Assembly: GCF_900094625.1 (NCBI RefSeq)
Contig: NZ_FMAJ01000009.1
Location: forward strand, 124,001-188,000
From: Rhizobium aethiopicum
Lineage (GTDB): Bacteria; Pseudomonadota; Alphaproteobacteria; Rhizobiales; Rhizobiaceae
Direction of reading: 5' to 3'
DNA: 64,000 bases
Made by a program: the position numbers and the translations under genes. Positions 1 through 9,249 of this stretch are shown one piece after another (the first letter of the stretch is position 1; each line of letters opens with the position of its first letter). The notes under the pieces were generated by a model. That model saw only the letters and a list, made by a program, of their open reading frames with translations. It did not search any database and had not been told where the DNA came from.

Positions 1-2213
1 ATCAGGTCGATGCGCTCCTGCTGCAGCTGGGCGCGCTGATCGAGATAGATGAGGGTTTCGCGATAACGTCCCGCGTCGAAGGCCGACAACGCACGATCGG
101 CGAGGATTGCCACCTGCAGTTCGGCGGCGCGCTGGCGGGTCTGTGGCGCCTTGGTTGCCGCAACGGCGGCATTGTTGGAAAGGCCAGCGCGCAGATAGGC
201 GAGGCTCTGACCATAGGCTGCGTCCTCGCGGATCTTGCGGACCGGGCTCTGCAATGCCGTCTCGAAGGCTGAGATCGCCTCCATCGGCCGGTTGATATCC
301 ATCAGGCACCACCCCCGCGACAGCGCCTCGCCTGGCCCGAGCTGTCCGGCGTCGATGGTCGTCGAGCAACCCCATGCCCGGCGCGAACCACGCTCGACAG
401 TCACCGTCTGCATCGCCGGCCTTAAGGCGCGGACTACGACCTCCGGTTCTGGCGGCCGCACAGCGCGCGGCTCGGTCGTAAGCGGCTCCGTGGCAGCCGC
501 CCGACGCTGCTGCGGCACTACCGGCTGGGCCGGCTGCTGCGGGGCAAGCGGCGGCCTAGAAGCCTGCGTGTCGGCATTCGACGCCGGCAAGGAGGTGTCC
601 CTGAGATTGGCTATCCGCGCCGACCGGCCGGCCCAGGCGCGCTGGAGGTCGAGTACGCCGTTTCGGTCGTTCAGCTGTTCGCGGGTGACGGCAAGGCCGT
701 AGGCGGATGGTTCGTCGTCCGATTTCCAGGCAAGCGCGGTTTCGAACCAGCGCACGGCGGTCTGGAACTGGTTGAGGGAGCGGGCATACCAGCCGAACTG
801 CTGCGCTGTCGGCACATATTTCCGAGCGATGATCTCGGCGGCGATCCGATGAAGCACGTCCTCGGTCAGATCGGCCGGCGGCTGCAACGCCATCAGATTG
901 GCGGTGGCGGCAAGATAGGTCGCCGTCGCCTCATCGGAATCGGCGCGCCAGCGGAACATGACGTCCTCGGCTTCCTGAGGCGCCTTGCGGGCGATCAGCG
1001 CCAGCGCCAGCCCCTGCGAGGCGGCCGCCGTATCCTCGTTGGTCCGGGCGGCGCGAAACCACTTCTCTGCATCGGCAGGGTTGTTGCGGCGAAGCTGGTA
1101 CCAGCCGAGCAGCAAAGCATCGGAGGCAAGCCCCTGGCTCTCGGCGAGCTTTTCGAGGCGAGCAATATAAGCCGGCGCTATGGCGAGCTTCGGGTCGCCA
1201 TTGCCCTCGGCGACGAAGCGCCGGGCAAGATTGTCGCGGACCGCATCGAATTCCCTGCCGCCGTCGACAACGGGCTTTTCCAGCGCAAGCAGTGCCTGCA
1301 TCGGCTGGTAGTCGAGCAGCGCCGAGGCTTTTTCGACCGTCGCCTGCCGCTCGGCGGCATTGGTGCAGTTCTTCAGGATGTAAGTGTAGGCATCCTGCCC
1401 GCGTTGCGTCCTCTCCGTCCGGATAAAGGCTTCTGCGACGCGCCAGAGCACATCGATCTCGCTGCAGGTAAGCAGGCTCGGCGTCGCAGCCGCGATGTCG
1501 ACCACCGTTGCATATTGCTTGAGATCCGACGCGTTGATCAGGCGGGAGCGGGCTTCGGCAACACCAAGCCGGTCGATGAGATCGGGCGGCGGCTGCCATC
1601 CGGCATCGGCGGCCTGACGGTCGGCGATCGCTTTGCGCAGTTCCGCGTAGCGGCCATCGGAATAAAGTTTCCACATGGCCTCGAGCTGCTTGTCGCCGTT
1701 TTGCGGCACGGCGAGTGGATCGGCCGGCGGAACCCAGTCCGGATAAAGCGCCTGCAGCCGAGAGATTTCAGCCTGCAGGCGCACCTTGTCGCCGCGGCTA
1801 GCGAAATAGCGCAGCGCGCTTTCATCGACGGCAGGAGGTGGGGCGGCGGCCTGTTGAGGCGCCGGCGGTTCGGAAACGACCGCCGGTGGGACCGCGGCCG
1901 GCTCTGCAGCTGTCTGAGGCGCGCCAGGCTGCGGCGCTGCAGGCTGCTCCGCGGCGGCATTCGGCGCGCGCGCGTCCGGTGCGGATTGCGGCGCAGACGT
2001 AATCGCTTCGATCTTGTCGGCGACTGTCTCGGCGTTGAATTCGGAATTGCCCGCGGGAGCATCACCAGGCTTGATGCCGCCCATCATCATCAACTCCGGC
2101 TTAGCTGCGGAGCCAAGGCCGAACTTTTCCTGCAGGGCGCCACGATCCTTCAGCCCGGTGATGAGGGTCGCCACCACGACTGCCGCTGAAATCGCCACGA
2201 GAGAAGATTTCAC
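1..2213 (-). CDS. TPR-type cellulose biosynthesis accessory protein (3' end outside window)
   Basis: The reading frame begins with GTG at 2213 and stays open to the left edge, so at least 737 residues are visible and the C-terminus is missing. The N-terminus (MKSSLVAISAAVVVATLI) is a single hydrophobic segment, probably a signal anchor or signal peptide. A Pro/Ala-rich linker follows at about residues 65-115, then a long alpha-helical, Ala/Leu-rich region that reads like degenerate tetratricopeptide repeats, then a second Pro/Gln/Ala-rich linker (about 520-570) and more helical repeats. The start overlaps the cellulase stop as GTGA, the same 4-base coupling used by the genes upstream, so it is the distal gene of the bcs operon. 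By position it may replace the TPR part of BcsC as a periplasmic scaffold for cellulose export. That role is inference; no outer-membrane barrel is visible in the part present. Confidence 0.75.
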   Translation of the reverse strand, partial: MKSSLVAISAAVVVATLITGLKDRGALQEKFGLGSAAKPELMMMGGIKPGDAPAGNSEFNAETVADKIEAITSAPQSAPDARAPNAAAEQPAAPQPGAPQTAAEPAAVPPAVVSEPPAPQQAAAPPPAVDESALRYFASRGDKVRLQAEISRLQALYPDWVPPADPLAVPQNGDKQLEAMWKLYSDGRYAELRKAIADRQAADAGWQPPPDLIDRLGVAEARSRLINASDLKQYATVVDIAAATPSLLTCSEIDVLWRVAEAFIRTERTQRGQDAYTYILKNCTNAAERQATVEKASALLDYQPMQALLALEKPVVDGGREFDAVRDNLARRFVAEGNGDPKLAIAPAYIARLEKLAESQGLASDALLLGWYQLRRNNPADAEKWFRAARTNEDTAAASQGLALALIARKAPQEAEDVMFRWRADSDEATATYLAATANLMALQPPADLTEDVLHRIAAEIIARKYVPTAQQFGWYARSLNQFQTAVRWFETALAWKSDDEPSAYGLAVTREQLNDRNGVLDLQRAWAGRSARIANLRDTSLPASNADTQASRPPLAPQQPAQPVVPQQRRAAATEPLTTEPRAVRPPEPEVVVRALRPAMQTVTVERGSRRAWGCSTTIDAGQLGPGEALSRGWCLMDINRPMEAISAFETALQSPVRKIREDAAYGQSLAYLRAGLSNNAAVAATKAPQTRQRAAELQVAILADRALSAFDAGRYRETLIYLDQRAQLQQERIDL

Positions 2214-3256
2214 AGACACTCCGGATGCTTCTCCCCGATATAGGCCAGCCCCAGCAGCTGAAGCGTGGACGGATAATAGAGTGCCGGCGCAAATTGCAGC
2301 GCCGAGACCGGCAGCTTGGTCCCGTCGACTACACAGGCCACAACATCGTTAACAATCCTATAACCAGGATCCGGCAACGGCGTCTTCGGCCGGCCGGTGG
2401 TCAGATCGATGGTGGCGGGAATGCCGTCCTGGGACATCCCCTTTCGCAGGCGGTTCAACAGCGTCTTGTCCGTGATGCCCCCGCGAGCGAGGTAGAGTGG
2501 AATGCGCAGGGCATTATAGGCAAATTCGGCGTCGAAACCCTCTGCCGGCCGCGGCGCGCCGCTGAGGCTGACCCACTCGGCAGGGAGCTTGCGCGGACCG
2601 AATTGCATCGTCTTCAGCAGCGCCACGCCATCGTCCGACAGCTCTTTCCAGGCATCGGAGGGAGCTAGCGCCGCCATGACAGGCATCGCCTCGTAAATCC
2701 AGTAGGAAGGATTGACGACAGGGCCGTCATCACGGTCGGCGGCGCCAAAACCCTCGCTACCCGGCATCAGCAGCGTCCGGCCCGCCGAGCGCACGACGGT
2801 CTCGGCAAGCAGCGCCTGCGCTATACGGGAGGCGGCGAGGATGTAGTCGTTGCGCTTCCATGCGGTGCCGGCAAGCGCCAGGGCATAGGCGATCAGAATG
2901 TCGCCATCCGTGGCATTATTGGTGTCGGTCACGTGCGGTTTGACGTTCGGATCCCATTTCCAGACGGCCAGGCCGTCGTCGCGCAATAGTAGTTCGGTGC
3001 GCGTAAAATACCAGATCTGCTCGAAATCCGCCGGGCTTGCCGAGAGATAAGCGAGCAGCATGCCATAGCCCTGCCCTTCGCTGTGGCTGATATTGCCATT
3101 GCCGTTATCGATGATGCGGCCGCTCGCATCGAGAAACTTTGCCTTGTAGGCGGCCCACGCATCGGCGTTGATCATCGCCTGCTGTGCGATGGCGGACGGG
3201 CTCGCGGGGGCGAACGCAGCCGTCGCCGCAAGCAGGAACACGCGCCACCACCTCAT
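2210..3256 (-). CDS. celC: GH8 endo-beta-1,4-glucanase of the cellulose operon (BcsZ/CelC)
   Basis: A 348-residue secreted glycoside hydrolase of family 8 that trims cellulose during synthesis; in rhizobia this family also acts on plant root-hair walls. A signal peptide (about residues 1-25, cleavage near AIAQQ) is followed by the GH8 hallmarks: SEGQGYGM at 59-66, whose Glu60 matches the general acid Glu55 of E. coli BcsZ, and ATDGD at 115-119. At the place where E. coli BcsZ has its base Asp243 (SYDAIR) this protein reads AYNALR, giving Asn248. The ATG overlaps the bcsB stop by 4 bases (ATGA) and its own stop overlaps the next gene in the same way, so translation is probably coupled along the operon. 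Confidence 0.9.
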   Translation of the reverse strand: MRWWRVFLLAATAAFAPASPSAIAQQAMINADAWAAYKAKFLDASGRIIDNGNGNISHSEGQGYGMLLAYLSASPADFEQIWYFTRTELLLRDDGLAVWKWDPNVKPHVTDTNNATDGDILIAYALALAGTAWKRNDYILAASRIAQALLAETVVRSAGRTLLMPGSEGFGAADRDDGPVVNPSYWIYEAMPVMAALAPSDAWKELSDDGVALLKTMQFGPRKLPAEWVSLSGAPRPAEGFDAEFAYNALRIPLYLARGGITDKTLLNRLRKGMSQDGIPATIDLTTGRPKTPLPDPGYRIVNDVVACVVDGTKLPVSALQFAPALYYPSTLQLLGLAYIGEKHPECL

Positions 3257-5709
3257 TTCGACCGACCCAGCGTTTTGAGCATCCGCGAGGTCGCGACGCC
3301 GATCAGCAGCAGGAAGACGACAAGCAGCGAGGCATATGAAAGGATATTCGTCGACAACCAGTTGGCGGCGATCAAGCGGTAGTTGGCGATCGACCAGGGA
3401 GTAGACGGGACGAATTCAAAACGAGTGACAGGCACCGTATCGATCTTGCCGGTCTTGCTCGAATAGGTGGTGATATGGCCGGATATTTGCGGCCAGTTCA
3501 GCTGACCGGTCAGCACCTCGAGCCCTTCACGCAGGTCCTTGGCCGAAGGCGCCGCCACCACGGTCCACGAGCCATCTCCCAATGGGCTGGAGCCTTGCGC
3601 AACCATGAGTGTGTCGACGTTTGACGGGGTGAAGACCTTCTCGGCGCCGGGGATGAATTGCAGCGAACTGCGGGTAATATCGAAATTACGCCCCAGCCAT
3701 TCACGCAAGGCGGTGATGCGGCTGCGCAAGATACCGCCGCTCACCTTGGAATTCCACTCCTCGAAGGCCGTACCGGTATCGACGACACCGGGCTGGGTGT
3801 CGGCCACGGGACGCCAGGAGGCTTGGCTCGCGGTGGAGACATTGGCCTGCGTCAGCGCCGTTGCCGGCATCTGCGAAATCGAGCCGATGAAGATGGCGTC
3901 GCGATCCCCGATCGTGTTCGGCGAAGCGACGGTTTCGACGGCGACCGGGTGACCGGCCATCACCGCCATCTGGCCGAGCAGCGTGGCGGCGGCCGAAAGC
4001 GTATCGGCATCGACGCGATCGATGAACAGCGGCGTCGGTTCCGTCGTCCGGCCATAGGGATAGGCCGTGCCGGACATCGCGGCCAGGTTCGGACGCTGCC
4101 CGACACGTGCAAAATCCGGAATGTGCACCTCGGAGGTATCGAATAGGGCAAAACGAGGATTGGCACCGGCGGTCGCACCGGGAGCGCAAGCGGCATCGTC
4201 CTTCGTCATCAGGATCGTCTCGATCGCGACCGTATTGAGACCGGGTTTGAAATGGCGCATCGTCACGCGGATCGGCAGATGGCGGAGAATGCCGCCGGTG
4301 GTCGAGGTCAGCGGCACGGTGGAGGCGATGTTATCGTTGACATAGATATCGATGTGGCTGCCGGGCAGCACATTGTCGGTATAGGCGGCATCGAGCAGCA
4401 CCTTCGCCTCGCCATAGGCATTGGCATAGAAATCAGCCGGCACTGCGATATTGAAACTGGTGCGGAACCGCCGGCCAGAAAATTCCGTGGTCTTCACGCC
4501 CAGTTGCGAGAGGGCGATACGGGTGTCGGAAAAGACCAGCGGTGCATTCGGAGCGCTCCAGCGCTCGGTGGTCAGCGCGTCGCGGCGGACGTCCGCCGAC
4601 CTGTCCGTCGGCGAAACGATCGTGTCGATCGCCGAGGAGACTGCCTGCCAGGACGGGCCGCTGATCAGAAGCACCGGCGAGCCGCCGCGCGGATCGGTCA
4701 CAAAAGCTGCGAGCGGCGCAGTTTCGGCGCCGGCCGGCAGGCCGGGAAAGAGCGGCCGCAGCTCCGCGGCGGTCCCGACGAGCACCCCGAGCTTGCCAGG
4801 ACCGGCGGCCGGAAGCGAAGTGGTGCTGAAGGCAAATACCTGGTTCGGCATGCTGCTCAGCACCGACAGACCCTGTGCCAGCCGTAACAGCGGCATGGTC
4901 GTCCCCGGCTGCTCCAGCGCCGGCACGACGATGTCAAACTCCGTCCTGCCGGCACCGTCGACGCCGATGGCGCGGATCGCGTCGGCGCTCGAGAGCTCCG
5001 CGGCATTGCCGCCGGCAAAGCTCAGATAGGTTCCGGCCGGATCGATATTCGACCATAATTCATAGGTGGACTGGATGCTGCAATCGGTGCGATGGCGTTG
5101 CTCTGCCTGGAAGGTCACCAGGTTGGCGCCCGGCTGCAGCAGGCCGGAGGGAACTTCGAAGGTGACGGCGGAGGTGCCGTCCGCCGAGCTGATCCGCTGC
5201 TGGCCGATCGGGCGATTATTGAGATAGACGGTCAGCGCCGAGGCTTCAGGCGCGACAACGATCGAATTCTGGTAGGCGAAGGTGAAACTTGCCTTGGCGG
5301 CTGCCTGCTCGGGCGTCAGGTAAACAGACCATGACCGGCGGTCATATTCGCCGCCGAGGCTGAATTTCGAAAAGGGCACAAGATAACGTCGGACATCGCT
5401 TGAGCGCGGCTGCGAAGCGGCGTTTGCCGCCGCGCCAGACCGAGGTGCCGGCGCCGCGGCCTGCGGCTGGACGGTGATCGGCGCAGGAACGGGCGCACGC
5501 GCTGACGGCCCCGCCGGTGCGGGCGTTACCGAGATGGCGGGCGTGACAGGAACCGGCGCGGTCGCTGCGGGCGGAGCGGGCGGCGTCAGCCTCGGGGCCG
5601 TGGACGCACCGGGCGGCCGCTCGCCGGACATATCGAAGGGCGCCGTCAGCGCCTGGGCGACAGCGGTAGCATGCAAAAGGAGAAGCGAGGCGGCGACGAT
5701 CTTTCTCAT
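3253..5709 (-). CDS. bcsB: Cellulose synthase regulatory subunit BcsB
   Basis: BcsB is the periplasmic partner of the cellulose synthase catalytic subunit; it guides the emerging glucan and is held by one C-terminal membrane helix. The 818-residue product has a signal peptide (MRKIVAASLLLLHATAVAQA), a Pro/Ala-rich linker at about 25-105, a long beta-rich periplasmic region and a C-terminal membrane helix (LLVVFLLLIGVATS) just before a basic tail. I chose ATG 5709 because it overlaps the bcsA stop as ATGA and starts exactly at the signal peptide; an upstream in-frame start at 5877 would lie inside bcsA and add a non-signal-like extension. Its stop overlaps the cellulase ATG by 4 bases. Confidence 0.93.
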   Translation of the reverse strand: MRKIVAASLLLLHATAVAQALTAPFDMSGERPPGASTAPRLTPPAPPAATAPVPVTPAISVTPAPAGPSARAPVPAPITVQPQAAAPAPRSGAAANAASQPRSSDVRRYLVPFSKFSLGGEYDRRSWSVYLTPEQAAAKASFTFAYQNSIVVAPEASALTVYLNNRPIGQQRISSADGTSAVTFEVPSGLLQPGANLVTFQAEQRHRTDCSIQSTYELWSNIDPAGTYLSFAGGNAAELSSADAIRAIGVDGAGRTEFDIVVPALEQPGTTMPLLRLAQGLSVLSSMPNQVFAFSTTSLPAAGPGKLGVLVGTAAELRPLFPGLPAGAETAPLAAFVTDPRGGSPVLLISGPSWQAVSSAIDTIVSPTDRSADVRRDALTTERWSAPNAPLVFSDTRIALSQLGVKTTEFSGRRFRTSFNIAVPADFYANAYGEAKVLLDAAYTDNVLPGSHIDIYVNDNIASTVPLTSTTGGILRHLPIRVTMRHFKPGLNTVAIETILMTKDDAACAPGATAGANPRFALFDTSEVHIPDFARVGQRPNLAAMSGTAYPYGRTTEPTPLFIDRVDADTLSAAATLLGQMAVMAGHPVAVETVASPNTIGDRDAIFIGSISQMPATALTQANVSTASQASWRPVADTQPGVVDTGTAFEEWNSKVSGGILRSRITALREWLGRNFDITRSSLQFIPGAEKVFTPSNVDTLMVAQGSSPLGDGSWTVVAAPSAKDLREGLEVLTGQLNWPQISGHITTYSSKTGKIDTVPVTRFEFVPSTPWSIANYRLIAANWLSTNILSYASLLVVFLLLIGVATSRMLKTLGRSK

Positions 5710-7898
5710 CCGGCATTGACCTTTGCCGCCTGCTGCTGCGCCTCCCGTTCCGGCCGCATGCTGCGGAAGAGGTAAACAAGGCCGCGGCTGGTCTGATAGA
5801 GCGACATGCCGAGGAACCAGATGGTGCCGCGGATCAGGCCGGGATTGCGGCGCCGCGATTCCTGGAACTGTGTCCACTGATCGGAATTGGCAAACATCAG
5901 ATCGGCAATCAGGCGATGGTCGAGCGCACTTTTCGGTACATACTGGCAGCCGACATTGCTGATATCGCCTGATGGCTCGATGTTGCGGACGATGAGCGGC
6001 AGGGTTTCCAGTTCCGCGCCGCTATAGGGTCGGAAGCGCATCTCGCCGGCGGCGCCGACCATCAGCTCATCGAGATGCTTGTTGAAGATATGCAGCCTTG
6101 CACCGTGGACGGAGACATCCTCGATCGAGGCCGCATACCACTTGCCGTTGGCGTAGAACTCGCAGCGCCGGTTGACGCGGACGCGGCGCGACAAGGCGCG
6201 CTCGCCACGTTCCGACACGACACCGAGCGCGCAGCCGGCCATGATCAGATTGATAATGTTCCACGCGCCGACGACAAGCGTGACGTCGGCCTTATAGGGC
6301 TCGGCATAGATCCTGTAGAAGGTGATGACGAGCGCGATGATCTGCACCGCAAAGATCACGAAGAACGGCCGACTAATCTCCGAGAGGCGGCTGACGGCAA
6401 TCGATTCGTCCTTGGCGGTGACCTTGAAGCTCGGTTTTCTCGGGTTGAGCATGACCGAGACGACGGCCGGCAGCAGATGCACGGTCTGAACATATTCGTA
6501 GAGCTCGGAAATCCACGGCCAGCGGAACGACCCGTAAAGGTAATTCTGCATCATCAGATTCACAAGCATATAGGCTAGCGTATAGGCGAGGAACTCGCCG
6601 CCGGAGGCCGTGAAGATTTCCAGATCGAAGAACAGGTAGAAGAGCGGCGCGAACAGGAAGATCGTGCGCGGGAACGGGAAGAGCCAGAAAAGCGTGGATG
6701 ACATGTAGCACAGGCGTTGCGGGATCGACAGACCGCGCTTCAAAAGCGGAAACCGGAAGCGCAGGATCTGCATCATTCCCTGCGCCCAGCGGCTGCGTTG
6801 GCCGATGAAGCTTGCGAAGGTAGCGGGCTGCAGGCCGGCGATCAAAGGCTTGTCGACATAGATGCTGTTCCAGCCGCTGCCGTGCAGCGCCAGCGCCGTC
6901 TCACAATCCTCGGTAATGCTGATACCGGAAAAGCCGTTCTGGGATTCCAATGCCCTGCGGCTCAGCACCGCGGCCGAGCCGCAAAAGAAGGCCGCGTTCC
7001 ATTTATCGAGGCCACGCTGAATGATGCCGTAGAACATCTCGTTCTCGCTCGGCATCTTGTCGAAAGTGCGCAGGTTGCGCTCCAGCGGATCGGGATTGAT
7101 GAAGAAATGCGGGGTCTGGACGAGAAAGAGCTTCGGATCGTCTTCGAAGTAGCCGACGGTCTCGAGCAGGAAGTCGCGGGCCGGAGCGTGGTCCGCGTCG
7201 AAGACGGCGATGAGTTCGCCGGTCGAATGTTTCATGCCGTTGTTGAGATTGCCGGCCTTTGCATGCTCGTTGCGGTCGCGTGTGAGATAAGTGACGTCGA
7301 GGTCGTGGCAGAGCTGCTTCAGCTCGACGTGGCGAGCCGCGGCCGCCTGGGCCTCCAGCAACTTGCCGGAATTGCGCTTCTGCAGGGTGCCGCCATCGTC
7401 CAGCAGCCAGACATGCAGCTTGTCGGCCGGATAGTCCATGGCCTTGGCGGCAGCCAGCGTGTTCCCCAGCAGGCCGGCATCCTCATTGTAGGATGGCACG
7501 AAGACGTCGACGTGAGGTAATCGCCCGGGATTGGCGGCGCGCGACGGGCGCGACGGAAGCGGTGTGGCGACGATGAAAAGGCTGAGCGCAAGCATCGCGA
7601 CGCTGTACATTTCGGCAAGGTAGAGCAGCAGGCCGGGAATGAAATTCTCGGGCTGGTTCAGAGGCGGCAGCGTGTTGGTGGTGCGCCAATAGACGTAGCG
7701 CAGCACGATCGACGTGCCGAAGGCCAGCGCCACCAACCGCCACGTCCCCTCGCCCCTCAGAATCTTGATCAGCGCCATCACCGTGACGACCGTGATGCTG
7801 GTGATGAGCTGGGTCTGCAGATTAACCGGCAGGGTGATCAGCACGATCATGCAGAGCGTAACCACGGCCCATATGAAGACACTGCGGGCTTTGCGCAT
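5706..7898 (-). CDS. bcsA: Cellulose synthase catalytic subunit, UDP-forming, with PilZ domain (BcsA)
   Basis: Inner-membrane family 2 glycosyltransferase that polymerises UDP-glucose into cellulose and pushes it across the membrane. In 730 residues I see N-terminal membrane helices (about 8-45, 54-70 and 88-112), the glycosyltransferase core with DVFVPSYNED (131-140), Asp167-Asp168, DAD at 234-236, TED at 329-331 and QRSRW at 367-371, more membrane helices at about 400-455 and 510-560, and a C-terminal PilZ domain with the arginine-rich stretch RRVRVNRR (571-578) and DVSVHGA (594-600). These PilZ motifs bind cyclic di-GMP, so activity is expected to be c-di-GMP dependent. It follows bcsN by 56 bases and overlaps bcsB by 4. 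Confidence 0.96.
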   Translation of the reverse strand: MRKARSVFIWAVVTLCMIVLITLPVNLQTQLITSITVVTVMALIKILRGEGTWRLVALAFGTSIVLRYVYWRTTNTLPPLNQPENFIPGLLLYLAEMYSVAMLALSLFIVATPLPSRPSRAANPGRLPHVDVFVPSYNEDAGLLGNTLAAAKAMDYPADKLHVWLLDDGGTLQKRNSGKLLEAQAAAARHVELKQLCHDLDVTYLTRDRNEHAKAGNLNNGMKHSTGELIAVFDADHAPARDFLLETVGYFEDDPKLFLVQTPHFFINPDPLERNLRTFDKMPSENEMFYGIIQRGLDKWNAAFFCGSAAVLSRRALESQNGFSGISITEDCETALALHGSGWNSIYVDKPLIAGLQPATFASFIGQRSRWAQGMMQILRFRFPLLKRGLSIPQRLCYMSSTLFWLFPFPRTIFLFAPLFYLFFDLEIFTASGGEFLAYTLAYMLVNLMMQNYLYGSFRWPWISELYEYVQTVHLLPAVVSVMLNPRKPSFKVTAKDESIAVSRLSEISRPFFVIFAVQIIALVITFYRIYAEPYKADVTLVVGAWNIINLIMAGCALGVVSERGERALSRRVRVNRRCEFYANGKWYAASIEDVSVHGARLHIFNKHLDELMVGAAGEMRFRPYSGAELETLPLIVRNIEPSGDISNVGCQYVPKSALDHRLIADLMFANSDQWTQFQESRRRNPGLIRGTIWFLGMSLYQTSRGLVYLFRSMRPEREAQQQAAKVNAG

Positions 7899-7954
7899 CT
7901 ACGTTCCTTCGAAATTGCTCCACCGGGGCACGGTCAGGCACCCCGGCACGCTCG

Positions 7955-8935
7955 TTATCTCCGGCAGACGGCCGTCATGGCCGCGTCGCCCATGCAGTCC
8001 GGCGAGGGTACGGTGGCGCCGATCGCTCTTGCCGATTGTTCCAGCGGGGCGGCGGCCGCGTCCGGCGCTGCACTCGTCTGTGGCGCCTCGCTCGGCAGCG
8101 GCACGCGCGGACCGATGGGCGCGGGCAAGGGTGCGGCGCCTTGAGCCGGTTGCGGGCTCGGGGCGCTGCGAACAGGTGCCTTCCGAGGCAGACGGACTGC
8201 GGCGGGCGCCGGCTCATAACCGATCGGCATCGGGCTCGGGCGATATCCGCCCTCATCGGGATAGATCGGTTCACCGGTACGCCCGAGCGCCGCGTCGGCA
8301 GGCGGCGGGTTACCGTACGGATTCCAGGTCAGGCCGTCGAAGGTGCCGGTGATGGTATAGCCGTAGACGATGCCGAGCAGCTGGCGCTCGGTTGCGCGGG
8401 CATCGCACAGGCGCAGGCGCAGCTGGATCATGCCGAAATTGCGTGCCTGGGTATTGGCGGCCGCGCTCGAGCGGATCTGCTGCCAGGCATAGATGCAGGT
8501 GTCCCCGGCGCGGCTGCGGCCGGAGGCATAGCCGAAGGGACCATAGGCGTTCTGCAAGAAAGTCGCCGATGTCGCCATCGGCACGCCCGGGGCCGAACGG
8601 GCGACCTCGCGAGCAATGCCGCTCTCGTTGATCATGCTGAATTTGGCATTGCCCATCCCGGGATTGGCTCCCGAAGCGCCAAGGAACTGGGCCTTCAGAA
8701 AATTCTGGCCGGGAACGGACGATGAGGTAAACAGCGAGATCGTCTGTTCGACGCCATTGCCGCGCTTGCGCTCGACGACGCTGATAATCGACGGGCCGCC
8801 CGGCGGCGGCAGGACCAGCGCCTTCTCAGGCGCCACCATCTCCGGCCCTGAAGGCTGTCGCACACCGCCTGTCGACGTGCAGCCGGACATTACGCCCGCC
8901 ACGGCCACCAGCGATATCGTCTTCCCCAGGCGCAT
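7955..8935 (-). CDS. bcsN: Cellulose biosynthesis lipoprotein BcsN
   Basis: The 326-residue product begins with a lipoprotein signal (MRLGKTISLVAVAGVMSGC, lipobox VMSGC), so it should be lipidated at Cys19. The central part is conserved in the BcsN family of rhizobial cellulose clusters, whose biochemical role is not established; the last ~100 residues are rich in Pro and Ala. It lies directly upstream of bcsA in the same orientation and is the first gene of the cluster, so its upstream region should hold the operon promoter. The assignment rests on family resemblance together with position. Confidence 0.85.
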   Translation of the reverse strand: MRLGKTISLVAVAGVMSGCTSTGGVRQPSGPEMVAPEKALVLPPPGGPSIISVVERKRGNGVEQTISLFTSSSVPGQNFLKAQFLGASGANPGMGNAKFSMINESGIAREVARSAPGVPMATSATFLQNAYGPFGYASGRSRAGDTCIYAWQQIRSSAAANTQARNFGMIQLRLRLCDARATERQLLGIVYGYTITGTFDGLTWNPYGNPPPADAALGRTGEPIYPDEGGYRPSPMPIGYEPAPAAVRLPRKAPVRSAPSPQPAQGAAPLPAPIGPRVPLPSEAPQTSAAPDAAAAPLEQSARAIGATVPSPDCMGDAAMTAVCRR

Positions 8936-9249
8936 GTCTCGAGCCGCCGTAATCGTCTTTCCAGATATCCATTCGCAGACCGAACGCGACGGACCTTCGA
9001 ATCAACGGCCGTCCGGCCGTTCACCTGACATAAATCGCCGACATGGTTAACGAAGAGTAAAGAGCCCGACCCTGACGCCATCGGACGACTCGCCAAACCT
9101 GATTCGGACGGCTCAACCGTATGGTGCATAAATCAGTTTAGCAACAAACAATTGGCACCCCGACTCGCCACGAGGGCGAGAGGGTGGCGGAACTATGCCG
9201 TAAGGCCGGCGTTGCCTTGATGTCCAAGTTCAAAAAGGAGAACATCCTC
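8936..9249. other. Divergent intergenic region between bcsN and the DUF1236 gene
   Basis: About 314 bases without a supported gene. It must carry the promoter of the cellulose operon (minus) and that of the small secreted protein (plus). A perfect 8-bp inverted repeat with a 2-base spacer, AACGGCCG-TC-CGGCCGTT, lies at 9004-9021, some 70 bases upstream of the bcsN start. A second, looser stem (CTCGCC/GGCGAG) is at about 9165-9180. I could not assign convincing -35/-10 boxes. Confidence 0.5.
9004..9021. promoter_or_regulatory. Perfect inverted repeat upstream of bcsN
   Basis: AACGGCCG and CGGCCGTT are exact reverse complements separated by TC. The site sits in the promoter region of the cellulose operon, 69-86 bases before the bcsN ATG. 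It could be an operator for a dimeric regulator or a chance GC-rich palindrome; nothing in the window names the regulator. Confidence 0.3.

Noticed and set aside
849..2189. 446-codon plus-strand frame opposite the TPR gene
   Set aside because: Antisense to a frame that is open through the whole left end, is coupled to the cellulase by GTGA and has a signal-like N-terminus; the plus frame is low-complexity Arg/Gly.
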